Assembly (NCBI RefSeq): GCF_030166555.2
Contig: NZ_CP126461.2
From: Acholeplasma laidlawii_A
Lineage (GTDB): Bacteria; Bacillota_I; Bacilli_A; Acholeplasmatales; Acholeplasmataceae
DNA length: 64,000 nucleotides
Reading direction: 5' to 3' (one strand)
Both the position numbers and the translations under genes were made by a program. Positions 37,213 through 46,070 of the stretch are shown here, in pieces. Each line of letters begins with the position of its first letter. The first letter of the stretch is position 1. Under the pieces are notes generated by a model. It did not search any database, was not told the DNA's origin, and saw nothing but the letters and a program-made list of their open reading frames with translations.

Positions 37213-37774
37213 ATGCTGCCAATACTTGAAGGAAAAAGAGTTGTTTTAAGAAGTCCTGATGAAAAGGATTTAGTTTCATTTTTTTTACTTTGCTTCTAAA
37301 GATAGTATTGGACCGAATGCAGGATGGTTTCCACATAGAAATCTTGATGAGACACGTTCTATACTAAATTTACACATCAAAGAAGCTAATCTTTGGGCGA
37401 TTACACTACGAGAAGATGATCTCATGATCGGTACAGTTAGCTTAAATAATCTATCAAATGATCGATTTTTTGGTAAAGGAGCTGAAATTGGATTTGTATT
37501 AGATGATACCTATTGGAATCAAGGTATTGTTACAGAGGCTGTTTCGGTGGTTATGAATTATGTCTTTAGAGAATTAAAGTTTGATTATTTAAAGGTAGCA
37601 CACGCTGATTTTAATATAGCAAGTAAGAAAGTTATATTAAAATCCGGATTTAAATTTGTATACAAAAAATATAAGCGATATATAGAAAATCCTAATATAA
37701 ACTATGTTTTATACTATGAAATTTCAAAAAAGGAGTTTTTCGAACATGAAAACAGAACTACAAACGAAATATGA
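37213..37774 (+). pseudogene. GNAT-family acetyltransferase with a frameshift in an eight-T run
   Basis: ATG 37213 has SD TTAGGAGG and opens MLPILEGKRVVLRSPDEKDL, a typical RimJ/RimL-like start, but after about 24 codons a run of eight T (in 37279-37286) throws the frame and a stop follows. Removing one T restores a reading frame through FASKDSIGPNAGWFPH and on to TGA 37772-37774, with the GNAT acetyl-CoA motif region WNQGIVTEAVSVVM intact. About 187 residues if repaired. The 3' end overlaps valS by 29 bases, so both are under the T-box. Slippage in the homopolymer, true decay or sequencing error are all possible. Confidence 0.8.
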
Positions 37775-40325
37775 TTTTAAATCAGTTGAAGAAGGAAGAT
37801 ATGACTTTTGGTTAAAAGAAGGTTTTTTCGAATCTGGTAAAGATTTAAATAAAACGCCATTTACAGTAGTAATTCCACCACCAAATGTCACTGGAAAACT
37901 TCATTTAGGACACGCTTGGGATACAGCAATTCAAGACATTATTATTAGACGTAAACGTATGCAAGGCTTTGATGCATTATACTTACCTGGTATGGACCAT
38001 GCAGGTATTGCAACTCAAGCACGCATTGATGATAGATTAAAGAGTCAAGGTATTTCCAGATATGATCTTGGTAGAGAAAAATATCTTGAAAAAGCTTGGG
38101 AGTGGAAAGAAGAATATTCTCTTCATATTAGAACTCAGTGGAAAGCTCTTGGGTTATCTTTAGATTACACCAAGGAAAGATTTACACTAGATGAAAAATT
38201 AAATGAGGCCGTTAATAAGGTGTTTATCACTTTATATAATAAGGGCTGGATCTATCGTGGTTATAGAATTATTAACTGGGATTGCCAAGCTAAAACTGCT
38301 TTATCTAATATTGAAGTTGAGTATGAAGAAACACAAGGAAACTTATATCACTTCACTTACCCATTTGTACATATGGATGGTGGTTTAACGATTGCAACTA
38401 CACGTCCTGAAACGATGTTTGCTGACCAAGCATTAATGGTTCATCCTGATGATGAACGTTACAAAAAATATATTGGTGAACTTGTATATATTCCGGGAAC
38501 AAATACTAAAATTCCGGTTATTGCAGATGATTATGTAGACAAAGCATTTGGTACAGGTGTTGTTAAGGTTACTCCAGCACACGACCCAAATGACTATGAA
38601 GTTGCTAAAAGACATAACTTAGAAATGCCTCTATGTATGAATGAAGATGGTACTATGAGTGAACTTGCACTAAAATATGTAGGTCAAGATAGATTTGAGT
38701 GCCGTAAAAACGTCGTTAAAGATTTACAAGCATTAAACCTATGTCCTAAAGTGGAACCCTATACTCACCAAGTGGGTTACTCAGAGCGCACAGGTGTTAT
38801 GGTTGAACCAAGATTATCTCTACAATGGTTTGTAGATATGAAAGGTTTAACGGAACAGACTTTAAAAATGAATCAAGTAAACTTTGTACCTGAGCGTTTT
38901 AAAAATACATTTGAAAACTGGTTAAACAATATTCAAGACTGGACAATATCTCGTCAATTGTGGTGGGGACATAGAATACCTGCATGGTTTAAGGGTGATG
39001 AAGTTAAAGTTCAAGTAGAATCACCGGGTGCTGATTGGATACAGGATGAAGACGTACTTGATACTTGGTTTTCAAGTGCATTATGGCCATTTTCAACACT
39101 TGGTTGGCCAAATGAAGAGGACCCAAACTTTAAAAGATATTACCCAACTGATGTTTTAGTGACAGGTTATGATATTATTTTCTTTTGGGTTGCCAGAATG
39201 ATGTTCCAAGGTCTTGAATTTACTAAAAAAGACCCATTTAAGACTGTATTACTACATGGACTCATCAGAGATGAGCAAGGTAGAAAAATGTCTAAATCAT
39301 TAAATAATGGTGTGGATCCAATGGATGTAATTGATAAGTATGGTGTGGATGCACTTAGATTTTTCATTGTATCTAATGCTGCGCCAGGACAAGATACAAG
39401 ATATGATATTACAAAAATTGAGTCAAGTTGGAACTTCATTAATAAATTATGGAACATTACTAGATTCGTATCATTAAATATTAAAGATAAATCTTTAGTG
39501 ATCGATGAAAATAAATTAAATTTATTTGATAAATGGATTCTTACAAGACTAAGTGAAACGATTACTGAAGCTGATAAATATTATGAACGCTTTGAATTTA
39601 ATGAAGCTTCCAAAGTACTTACAAACTTTATTTGGGAAGAATTCGCAAATTGGTATTTAGAAATTTCTAAAGTATCACTACAAGATCCAAAACTAGAACA
39701 AAATACTCAAGCAGTACTAATTTATGTACTTAAAGATATTTTAAAATTATTGCACCCATTCTTACCATTTGTTACAGATAAGTTATACATGGATATTTTT
39801 GGTGAAAACTCTGTAATGATTGCTAAGTGGCCGGTTGTAAACTATGAATTTAACCAAATTGATTTAGTTAAAGAGATTCAAGACGTGATTGTAAAGGTAA
39901 GAAATCTTAGAAATGAATATCAAGTTGCACCATCAAAACCAATTGATGTTACACTAGAGATCAAATCTGTGGATATGATAAATGAAGTTAAATTATATGA
40001 AAATTACTTAACTAAATTCTTAAATACAAAAGCAATAGCTTATGAAATCAATGTAGATTCGAGCGACATGATTTTCATTGCTGGTACACATATCAATATC
40101 TATATTGAAAAATCTGATATGATTGATTTAGAACAAGAAAAAGCATCACTATTAAAACAAAAAGATACTTTAGAGAAAGAACTTGAAAGATCTAAGGGAT
40201 TACTTTCTAACGTAAACTTTACCTCAAAAGCACCACAAACTAAAATTGACATTGAACAAAGAAAGTATGACGACTACAAGAAGCAATACGATGATGTCGT
40301 TGAAATGCTAAAGAAATATGTTTAA
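37746..40325 (+). CDS. valS: Valyl-tRNA synthetase
   Basis: Charges tRNA-Val. Class I signatures HLGH at 53-56 (after PPPNVTGK) and KMSKS at 514-518, an editing (CP1) insert with TTRPETMFADQA, and a C-terminal coiled coil (about 790-859). The start is ATG 37746, supported by AAAAGGAG; an earlier in-frame start would lie inside the GNAT gene. 859 residues, typical. Under control of the valine T-box. Its last 8 bases overlap folC. Confidence 0.97.
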   Translation: MKTELQTKYDFKSVEEGRYDFWLKEGFFESGKDLNKTPFTVVIPPPNVTGKLHLGHAWDTAIQDIIIRRKRMQGFDALYLPGMDHAGIATQARIDDRLKSQGISRYDLGREKYLEKAWEWKEEYSLHIRTQWKALGLSLDYTKERFTLDEKLNEAVNKVFITLYNKGWIYRGYRIINWDCQAKTALSNIEVEYEETQGNLYHFTYPFVHMDGGLTIATTRPETMFADQALMVHPDDERYKKYIGELVYIPGTNTKIPVIADDYVDKAFGTGVVKVTPAHDPNDYEVAKRHNLEMPLCMNEDGTMSELALKYVGQDRFECRKNVVKDLQALNLCPKVEPYTHQVGYSERTGVMVEPRLSLQWFVDMKGLTEQTLKMNQVNFVPERFKNTFENWLNNIQDWTISRQLWWGHRIPAWFKGDEVKVQVESPGADWIQDEDVLDTWFSSALWPFSTLGWPNEEDPNFKRYYPTDVLVTGYDIIFFWVARMMFQGLEFTKKDPFKTVLLHGLIRDEQGRKMSKSLNNGVDPMDVIDKYGVDALRFFIVSNAAPGQDTRYDITKIESSWNFINKLWNITRFVSLNIKDKSLVIDENKLNLFDKWILTRLSETITEADKYYERFEFNEASKVLTNFIWEEFANWYLEISKVSLQDPKLEQNTQAVLIYVLKDILKLLHPFLPFVTDKLYMDIFGENSVMIAKWPVVNYEFNQIDLVKEIQDVIVKVRNLRNEYQVAPSKPIDVTLEIKSVDMINEVKLYENYLTKFLNTKAIAYEINVDSSDMIFIAGTHINIYIEKSDMIDLEQEKASLLKQKDTLEKELERSKGLLSNVNFTSKAPQTKIDIEQRKYDDYKKQYDDVVEMLKKYV

Positions 40326-41553
40326 TCAACTTGATGAAGCAGTAAATTGGATAGAAACACAAATAAAGTTTAGACCTAAAACAAGCCTAGATCATATGAA
40401 GGATGCCTTAAGCTTCCTTCAACTCGATTTAAGCCATATGAAAAAGATTCATATAACTGGTACAAATGGTAAGGGGTCAGTATGTATGATGACTACTCAA
40501 GTACTTGTTGAATCTGGTATGCGTGTTGGTACATTTATATCTCCTTATTTGATACGCTTTAATGAACGTATTAAACTCAATGGCAAAGATATATCAGATA
40601 GTGACTTGTTAGATTCGATTAATAAAGTTTTTGATCTAAACAAAACCTATTTTGAGCATAGTGGTTTAACACTGTCATTTTTTGAACTTATGACACTGAT
40701 GTCACTCATTTACTTTGTAGATAACAAAGTAGATGTCATCGTTATGGAAGTTGGTATTGGTGGACTCTTAGATGCAACCAATATTTTAAATTATGATGTT
40801 TCGGTCATTACCAATGTTGGTATGGATCATATGCGCCAATTAGGGAATACATTAGAATCCATTGCTTTAAATAAATTTGGAATTTTAAAGGAAAAGGGTC
40901 ACTTGATTACGAGCATTGACAGTGGATTACATGATTTAGTAAAAGATTATGTTTCTAAAATGAATGCAACACTTAAAATTATTGAAAAACGTGATGTAAG
41001 CACTATATCTGAGCTTCCCCACAAAATAGAGTACAATCATCAAGTCTACGAACTGTCGCTGTTAGGTGATTTCCAAAATACGAATGCAGCGCTAGTTATA
41101 GAAGTTATCAAATATTTATTTCCAAATATACCTGATCAAATAATTAATGAAGGTTTAAGTAAAACTGAACACCCGGGTCGCTTAGAAACAGTGTTACCTG
41201 GAGTGATTTTAGATGGTGCGCATAATATTCATGCAATGAAAGAAGTCATATTTTCACTTAAATCTATTTTTAAAGTGTATAATATACATGTACTATTCAG
41301 TGCACTATCTGATAAAGAGCCTGAAGTGATGCTAAATGAACTCAAAAAATATGCATCATCCATCACTTTGACTGCTTTTCCGGATGCTCGTTATAAAAAC
41401 CTAGATTTTCTTCCCTTTAACTTTGAATTGAATCCTAAAACAGCTTTAAATAATTTAATTAAAAACAAAAAAGAAAATGACGTTATTTTTATAACAGGTA
41501 GTTTGCACTTTATTGGGTATATGAAAAAAGAAATTATTCCATACTTTAAATAA
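40318..41553 (+). CDS. folC: Folylpolyglutamate synthase / dihydrofolate synthase
   Basis: Adds glutamate to folates (and possibly to dihydropteroate). The Mur-ligase-like P-loop TGTNGKGS is at 47-54, with FISPYLIRFNERI near 73, EVGIGGLLDATN near 143 and the C-terminal domain motif HPGRLE and LDGAHN. 411 residues, as expected. Overlaps valS by 8 bases, an arrangement (valS-folC) also known in Bacillus, so it is presumably co-regulated by the T-box. Confidence 0.94.
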   Translation: MFNQLDEAVNWIETQIKFRPKTSLDHMKDALSFLQLDLSHMKKIHITGTNGKGSVCMMTTQVLVESGMRVGTFISPYLIRFNERIKLNGKDISDSDLLDSINKVFDLNKTYFEHSGLTLSFFELMTLMSLIYFVDNKVDVIVMEVGIGGLLDATNILNYDVSVITNVGMDHMRQLGNTLESIALNKFGILKEKGHLITSIDSGLHDLVKDYVSKMNATLKIIEKRDVSTISELPHKIEYNHQVYELSLLGDFQNTNAALVIEVIKYLFPNIPDQIINEGLSKTEHPGRLETVLPGVILDGAHNIHAMKEVIFSLKSIFKVYNIHVLFSALSDKEPEVMLNELKKYASSITLTAFPDARYKNLDFLPFNFELNPKTALNNLIKNKKENDVIFITGSLHFIGYMKKEIIPYFK

Positions 41554-41563
41554 GGTGATCTAT

Positions 41564-42343
41564 ATGTTAATTAACCAAGTATTAATCTATTCAGAGAATC
41601 ATAATGTTAATAATTCGAAAGGGACTGTCATTATTACACATGGCATTGCCTTACACTCTATATACTACAGAAAAATGGCAGAATTACTCAATGAGGCTGG
41701 TTTTTCTGTAGTTTTATATGATGTTAGAGGTCATGGCAAATCTCAAGGTAAAAGAGGTGATATTAAAAGTATCTACCAATTTACTTCCGATTTATATGAA
41801 CTCGTAGAACAAACTAAAAAAGTATATGATGGACCTGTATTCTTATTAGGACACTCCATGGGAGGCATTATCACAAAAGTATATGCAACACTTTATGATA
41901 ACTTTGATGGAACTATTATTATGTCTAGTCCAACAAGTGCACAAAGATTAGGTCTTGTGAGTCTACTTCCTAGTTTTTTATTTGGATCATACAAATTAAA
42001 GACAGACTTTACAGACACAAGATTATCTCATTTTCCTCCATCTGATAATGTTGATCCTTATGCTTTAAAACATTTTACTTTTAGATTAATTATACAAACA
42101 CTTAAAGTAGGTACTAAGCATATCGAAAAATGTATTCTTGATTACAAAAAGCCAGTCCTGATCTTACACGGTTCAGAAGATAAATTAGTAAGCTCGCAGA
42201 TGTCAAAACACTTCTTTGAAAGTATTAAGTATAATGATAAAAAGTTAGTTATCATTGAAGGTGGGTATCATAATTTAAATTATGATACAGTCACCGAAAA
42301 AGTGGTAGAAGAAATAGTTTCTTGGCTTAATAATCAAATTTAA
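41564..42343 (+). CDS. Alpha/beta hydrolase, monoacylglycerol-lipase-like
   Basis: Serine hydrolase of 259 residues. The oxyanion strand THGIALHS (25-32), nucleophile Ser98 in GHSMGG, the acid in HGSEDKLV and the His in GGYHNLNYD form the usual order. The pattern resembles lysophospholipase/monoacylglycerol lipases, which suits a lipid-scavenging organism, but the substrate is inferred. The start is ATG 41564 with AAGGTGAT as SD; an in-frame GTG at 41555 lies within the SD. It closes the valS-folC transcript. Confidence 0.87.
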   Translation: MLINQVLIYSENHNVNNSKGTVIITHGIALHSIYYRKMAELLNEAGFSVVLYDVRGHGKSQGKRGDIKSIYQFTSDLYELVEQTKKVYDGPVFLLGHSMGGIITKVYATLYDNFDGTIIMSSPTSAQRLGLVSLLPSFLFGSYKLKTDFTDTRLSHFPPSDNVDPYALKHFTFRLIIQTLKVGTKHIEKCILDYKKPVLILHGSEDKLVSSQMSKHFFESIKYNDKKLVIIEGGYHNLNYDTVTEKVVEEIVSWLNNQI

Positions 42344-42358
42344 TTACACTGTTCATGA

Positions 42359-42393
42359 AAAAGGTTCCGCAAGTTATGCGGAACCTTTTATAT
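42359..42393. terminator. Bidirectional terminator between hydrolase and MFS genes
   Basis: AAAAGGTTCCGCA (42359-42371) pairs perfectly with TGCGGAACCTTTT (42377-42389) around AGTTA; A and T runs flank both sides. Confidence 0.88.
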
Positions 42394-43623
42394 ATTTGAG
42401 TTTACTGTGTTTTGCATAAAATCTCTTTTTCTATAATGATTACTTATGAAAATAAGTACTAAAGAAATGAGGAAGAGTACTACGGATGTATCAAATAGTA
42501 ACCTGGGACTGTAATCATACAAGAACGCACCGAAGATTGGTCCAATGATGGTGCCGATTGAGTAAAATGATTGTCTAATACCTAATGTGGTAGCAACATT
42601 ATGATTACCTGAAAATTTAGAGATGTGGTCTTGTTCTAGTGGTGTAAAGCTAGCCTTGATTGCTATATAAGCCATGTACATTGTATATAAAAGTATAAGG
42701 AATGTACTGCTACTTGATCTAAATACTGTAAAGATAAGAACTGCACTTATGATTTGAAATACACTAATTAGTTTTAATCTATGTTTTATCCTCATAAATA
42801 GCGGTACTAAAATGATGCCTGATAATAAGGAAACTACACCTGCTATCATTTTGAAATTACCAAGTTCGTTGGCTAGGAAGCCTAAATCTTTAAAATAAAC
42901 ATCTAAGTATTTTTCTACATTAGTAGAAGCAATCGTTATAAGTGTTAGAGCAATCAAGAAATATAAGAGTTCAGGCTTGATATGTCGAACTTCCTTAAAT
43001 CCTTCCCAAAACTGAACGCGCTTTTTATTTGGATCAACAACTGTTTTTTTAGGTTTAAACCATATAGCAATTAATAATGCAAAGAATCCTACACTAATAC
43101 CTTGTAAGAGGAAGGCATTGAAGAATATGTCTGTTCTTAATACCTTTATAAATAAGGAGTTTGTATGAATAAATCCACCTAGAAATTGACCAATTGCACC
43201 ACCTAGACCAATTGCAGCAGCACCAAAAGCAATGTTTTTAGCGCGTTTATCTTTATCTGAGGTAATAATCATTTCTCCTGTTAGAATGGTTAATGCTGCA
43301 GCCATACCAAACCCACTAATCAATCTAAATGAACTTAAGGTCCACATATCAAATACATGACCTAAGCCAAATAAGATTTGCATCACACCGTAGATAAGAA
43401 TACCGACTATCAAACTTATCTTTTTCTTATTGTGATCTGCTAAATTACCTCAGAATGGTCCACCAAACATCATCCCTAAATTCATAAATGAAAAGAAAAA
43501 ACCAAACATAAAGTTCGGTACCTCTATATCTTTGACATAGTAAGGCATTAGTGGATGGTGTAGGTTGGTTACAATACCTTGTACAAAATATATAATTAGA
43601 TAGAACAACATAAACTTTTTCAT
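42388..43623 (-). pseudogene. MFS transporter interrupted by an in-frame TGA at a conserved Trp position
   Basis: From ATG 43623 the frame reads MKKFMLFYLIIYFV and reaches TGA at 43450-43452 (codon 58), then continues open to 42388 (411 codons in all). The TGA replaces the Trp of the MFS loop motif: GGPF-stop-GNLADHNKKK, where PFWGxLaDxxxrk is usual. About 12 membrane helices are encoded across the whole frame. Without readthrough, only a piece beginning at an internal TTG (43413) could be made, lacking the first two helices. Other genes here end in TGA, so reassignment of the codon is unlikely. An extended -10 (TATAAT at 43645-43650) remains upstream. Confidence 0.8.
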
Positions 43624-43644
43624 ATATTCACACTCGCAAATGTC

Positions 43645-43653
43645 ATTATAGCA
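43645..43653 (-). promoter_or_regulatory. Extended -10 box of the MFS gene
   Basis: On the reverse strand TGC precedes TATAAT (43650 to 43645), about 22 bases before ATG 43623. Confidence 0.45.
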
Positions 43654-43678
43654 TAAGTGGCAAACAGATAAAAATCAT

Positions 43679-43710
43679 AAACAAAAAAAGACATTTTTGA
43701 AATGTCTTTT
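43679..43710 (-). terminator. Terminator of the padR-HAAS operon
   Basis: AAAAGACATTT (43686-43696) pairs with AAATGTCTTTT (43700-43710). On the reverse strand a T run follows the stem. Confidence 0.8.
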
Positions 43711-43718
43711 ATGGTAAA

Positions 43719-44741
43719 TTATCGTTTTACATTGCGTGTTTTAAAGTATTTAATCCAACGTCTAAAGTATGAGATAAAACTTGATAGTAAGATGATGCTA
43801 ATGATAACGTACAAAATGATATTGGCGATGTTTGTAATAGTGTGTAGACTTGTTTCAAAGTAGTTTGCAAACATCACAAAATTTTGAGGAAGTATGAGAT
43901 TTGGTAGAAGTAATATAACAACTAAGAATAAGGAACCATAAAACTCCGAGATTGTACTAAATAATAAGGTGTAAAAGGATTCTTTACCTTCATAAAATCT
44001 ATATAGATAAGAAAGTATTGTAAGGATAGTAGAAGATATAATGAAGAAGGTTATTATGCCTTTAAAATCACTATTAAAGAATTGAGAAGTTTCACCGTTA
44101 ATATGTAAAACAAAGATGGTCTCATAATATACAATAAATAAAGTACCAAATGTGATTAAAAATATTGAGACAAATATCAATTCGATTAAAATCTTTACCC
44201 TGGATTTTAATCGATCATCTGGTTCAAATCTAGGTACATCAGCTAAGTCTTTAACCTTCCAGTCATTTAATCTTTTATCTATCTTTTCCTTAATACTTGG
44301 TATTTTATAGGACCAAAAGGCAATGGTGATGATAGAAAAGACACTAAATCCAAAAGATAATACATTACCAGTAATATGCCCTATTAACATGCCAACAATC
44401 GCCCCGGGTTGATTTACATCCAGTTCTGTTAAAGAAACTATAATTGCAGAGATAACTGCAAGTATAGTAGAAAATATAAGTGCTAGTTTTAAACTCAGTT
44501 TATAATCCTCATAAAATCTAGGGTCAACAACATAATTAGCACTTGAATGATATTGATATGCAACATCCATTGGATGACCTATCTTATGTAGTACCTCTTC
44601 AATATCGTCATTAGTATAATTTGGGTAACTTTGCAGCATATCCATAATGTTAGCCTCAAGTTCTTTTTTTATATCATCACGTTTTGCTTCTGGACAACGG
44701 CGTGTGACAGAATATATATATTTTTCAATCATTTTATTCAT
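43719..44741 (-). CDS. HAAS (DUF1700)-domain membrane protein
   Basis: Protein of 340 residues. The amino-terminal 80 residues carry the HAAS signal pattern (YIYSVTRRCPEAKRDDIKKE... then DIEEVLHKIGHPMDVAYQY), followed by about six membrane segments. HAAS domains are commonly paired with a PadR-type repressor, exactly as here: the padR stop TAG directly abuts this ATG and its SD AAGGAGG is in the last codons of padR. Likely a PadR-regulated membrane sensor or stress protein; the exact role is unknown. Confidence 0.85.
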   Translation of the reverse strand: MNKMIEKYIYSVTRRCPEAKRDDIKKELEANIMDMLQSYPNYTNDDIEEVLHKIGHPMDVAYQYHSSANYVVDPRFYEDYKLSLKLALIFSTILAVISAIIVSLTELDVNQPGAIVGMLIGHITGNVLSFGFSVFSIITIAFWSYKIPSIKEKIDKRLNDWKVKDLADVPRFEPDDRLKSRVKILIELIFVSIFLITFGTLFIVYYETIFVLHINGETSQFFNSDFKGIITFFIISSTILTILSYLYRFYEGKESFYTLLFSTISEFYGSLFLVVILLLPNLILPQNFVMFANYFETSLHTITNIANIILYVIISIILLSSFISYFRRWIKYFKTRNVKR

Positions 44742-45074
44742 CTATTTATCCTCCTTAAATAAACTACTCATTTGTTTTTCAATTTGTAACCAAGCTTCTT
44801 TTAAGCTTTCTAACACTTTAATACCCGTTTGATTGATCTTATAGTACTTTCTTGGTCTAGATTCGGTTGTATCCCAAGTGGAATCAAGTAAGCCTTGTTC
44901 CTCTAATCTACGGAGCAAGGGATAAAGTGTTCCAGCTTCAATAGATACATTTTGAGTTTCTAATTGCGCAAGTAAAGAATATCCATACTGACTTTCTTTT
45001 AATGAGTTTAAAACAAATATAATTTGGGTACCTCGTTTTAATTCCATAATTAAATTATTTGTAATGTTTTCCAT
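44742..45074 (-). CDS. PadR-family transcriptional regulator
   Basis: Winged-helix repressor of 110 residues. ILNSLKESQYGYSLLAQLE..., ETQNVSIEAGTLYPLLRRLEEQGLL and RPRKYYKINQTG are the PadR recognition helix and wing. A short PadR type without the C-terminal dimerisation extension of the PadR-s1 class. SD AAGGGAG precedes ATG 45074. Its promoter contains a perfect palindrome that is a candidate auto-operator, and it is followed without gap by its HAAS partner. Confidence 0.93.
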   Translation of the reverse strand: MENITNNLIMELKRGTQIIFVLNSLKESQYGYSLLAQLETQNVSIEAGTLYPLLRRLEEQGLLDSTWDTTESRPRKYYKINQTGIKVLESLKEAWLQIEKQMSSLFKEDK

Positions 45075-45095
45075 AGTATGCTCCCTTCATTTTTA

Positions 45096-45125
45096 ATTAA
45101 ACTGTATGACATACACTATTGTCAA
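45096..45125 (-). promoter_or_regulatory. padR promoter with palindromic operator in the spacer
   Basis: On the reverse strand TTGACA (45125 to 45120), 18-base spacer and TTTAAT (45101 to 45096). The spacer contains the 13-base palindrome TGTATGTCATACA (45103-45115), well placed for autorepression. Confidence 0.7.
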
Positions 45126-45150
45126 TAAAATAACATTAAGAAATTTACTA

Positions 45151-45181
45151 TAAAAAAAAGAGTTCCATACTAGGAACTCTT
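45151..45181 (-). terminator. Terminator of plsY
   Basis: AAGAGTTCC (45158-45166) pairs with GGAACTCTT (45173-45181); on the reverse strand a run of T follows (45157 to 45152). Confidence 0.85.
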
Positions 45182-45205
45182 AAAGGTGCATTACTTATTG
45201 ATGTT

Positions 45206-45892
45206 TTACTTCTTTTTTTGACCGATTTTATTTTCTGTACCATTCATTAATCTAATAAAGTTTTTCTTATGCATATAGATAATAAGAAGTACGATAAGTG
45301 ATATTGCTACTAAATTAATGATTTGTGATTCATAAGATATCGTTAGATTTGGTACTGGAATCCATATTTCTTTAATTAGAACTCCAATCCACATCATCAC
45401 TGCTACAGAAAATGATGCAACAACTGAACCAATTGAAACATATTTTGTTGAAAATGCGACTATGAAGAATAGTCCAATACCACTTAACCCAATAATTGGG
45501 TTAATTGCGATGACAGCACCTACGCCAGTTGCTACAGCTTTACCACCTTTAAATCCGATGTAAATGGATTTAATGTGTCCGATTGCAGCGGCTGCTCCAA
45601 ATACAATAGAGATATCGTAAGTATCTGAAATCAAGAATAATTCTGACATACCTAACATATATCTAATGATAATGATTGGTAGTGCCCCTTTGAAACAATC
45701 TAATAAAAATGTAGGTATGCCATACTTAGCGCCCAACACACGTAATACGTTTGTGGATCCTACGTTTTTACTTCCATGTTCCCTAATGTCGATGCCTTTA
45801 AATAACTTAGGTATAATATATCCAAACGGGATCGCACCAATTAAGTAAGAAGATATTATAGCTATTATAATCCATAAAATTTGCATATTCAT
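45206..45892 (-). CDS. plsY: Acyl-phosphate:glycerol-3-phosphate acyltransferase
   Basis: First step of phosphatidic acid synthesis: transfers acyl from acyl-phosphate to glycerol-3-phosphate at the membrane. About six helices and the PlsY motifs GSKNVGSTN (about 40-48) and GFKGGKAVATG (about 112-122) are present. 228 residues. Two start codons are possible: ATG 45892 and ATG 45886; the SD GAGGT is only 3-4 bases from the first, so the second may be used. Extended -10 TGATATAAT lies upstream. Monocistronic. Confidence 0.94.
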   Translation of the reverse strand: MNMQILWIIIAIISSYLIGAIPFGYIIPKLFKGIDIREHGSKNVGSTNVLRVLGAKYGIPTFLLDCFKGALPIIIIRYMLGMSELFLISDTYDISIVFGAAAAIGHIKSIYIGFKGGKAVATGVGAVIAINPIIGLSGIGLFFIVAFSTKYVSIGSVVASFSVAVMMWIGVLIKEIWIPVPNLTISYESQIINLVAISLIVLLIIYMHKKNFIRLMNGTENKIGQKKK

Positions 45893-45983
45893 TTACCTCG
45901 AATAAGATTATATCATAAAGGTATTAATAATGTATATACATACAAATAATGCTAAAAATGTGAAAATAGTAAAAAATGTAAAA

Positions 45984-46010
45984 TTAGCACATAAATCTTG
46001 ACAGTGCTAT
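45984..46010 (+). promoter_or_regulatory. CIRCE-like element 1, over the -35 of the hrcA promoter
   Basis: TTAGCACAT, nine bases, CAGTGCTAT. The outer TTAGCAC and GTGCTA arms match CIRCE; two positions per arm differ. It covers the TTGACA box. Confidence 0.8.
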
Positions 46011-46026
46011 TTTTTTATTATACAAT
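45998..46026 (+). promoter_or_regulatory. Promoter of the hrcA-grpE-dnaK-dnaJ operon
   Basis: TTGACA (45998-46003), 17-base spacer, TACAAT (46021-46026). It is bracketed by two CIRCE-like elements. Confidence 0.88.
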
Positions 46027-46030
46027 GATG

Positions 46031-46057
46031 TTGGCACTATGATAATGTGAGTGCTAA
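46031..46057 (+). promoter_or_regulatory. CIRCE-like element 2, in the hrcA leader
   Basis: TTGGCACTA, nine bases, GAGTGCTAA: the 3' arm is a perfect CIRCE half and the 5' arm differs at two positions. It lies between the -10 box and the hrcA SD. Confidence 0.9.
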
Positions 46058-46070
46058 AAGGGTGGTAAGC

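Noticed and set aside
43450..43452. TGA read as Trp across the whole genome
   Set aside because: TGA is the natural stop of the OFA transporter, helicase, glgB, lacI-type, GNAT, nadD and first VOC genes, and Trp is written TGG throughout.
46047..46070. GTG 46047 as start of hrcA
   Set aside because: It lies in the CIRCE element upstream of the SD AGGGTGG; ATG 46071 has correct spacing.
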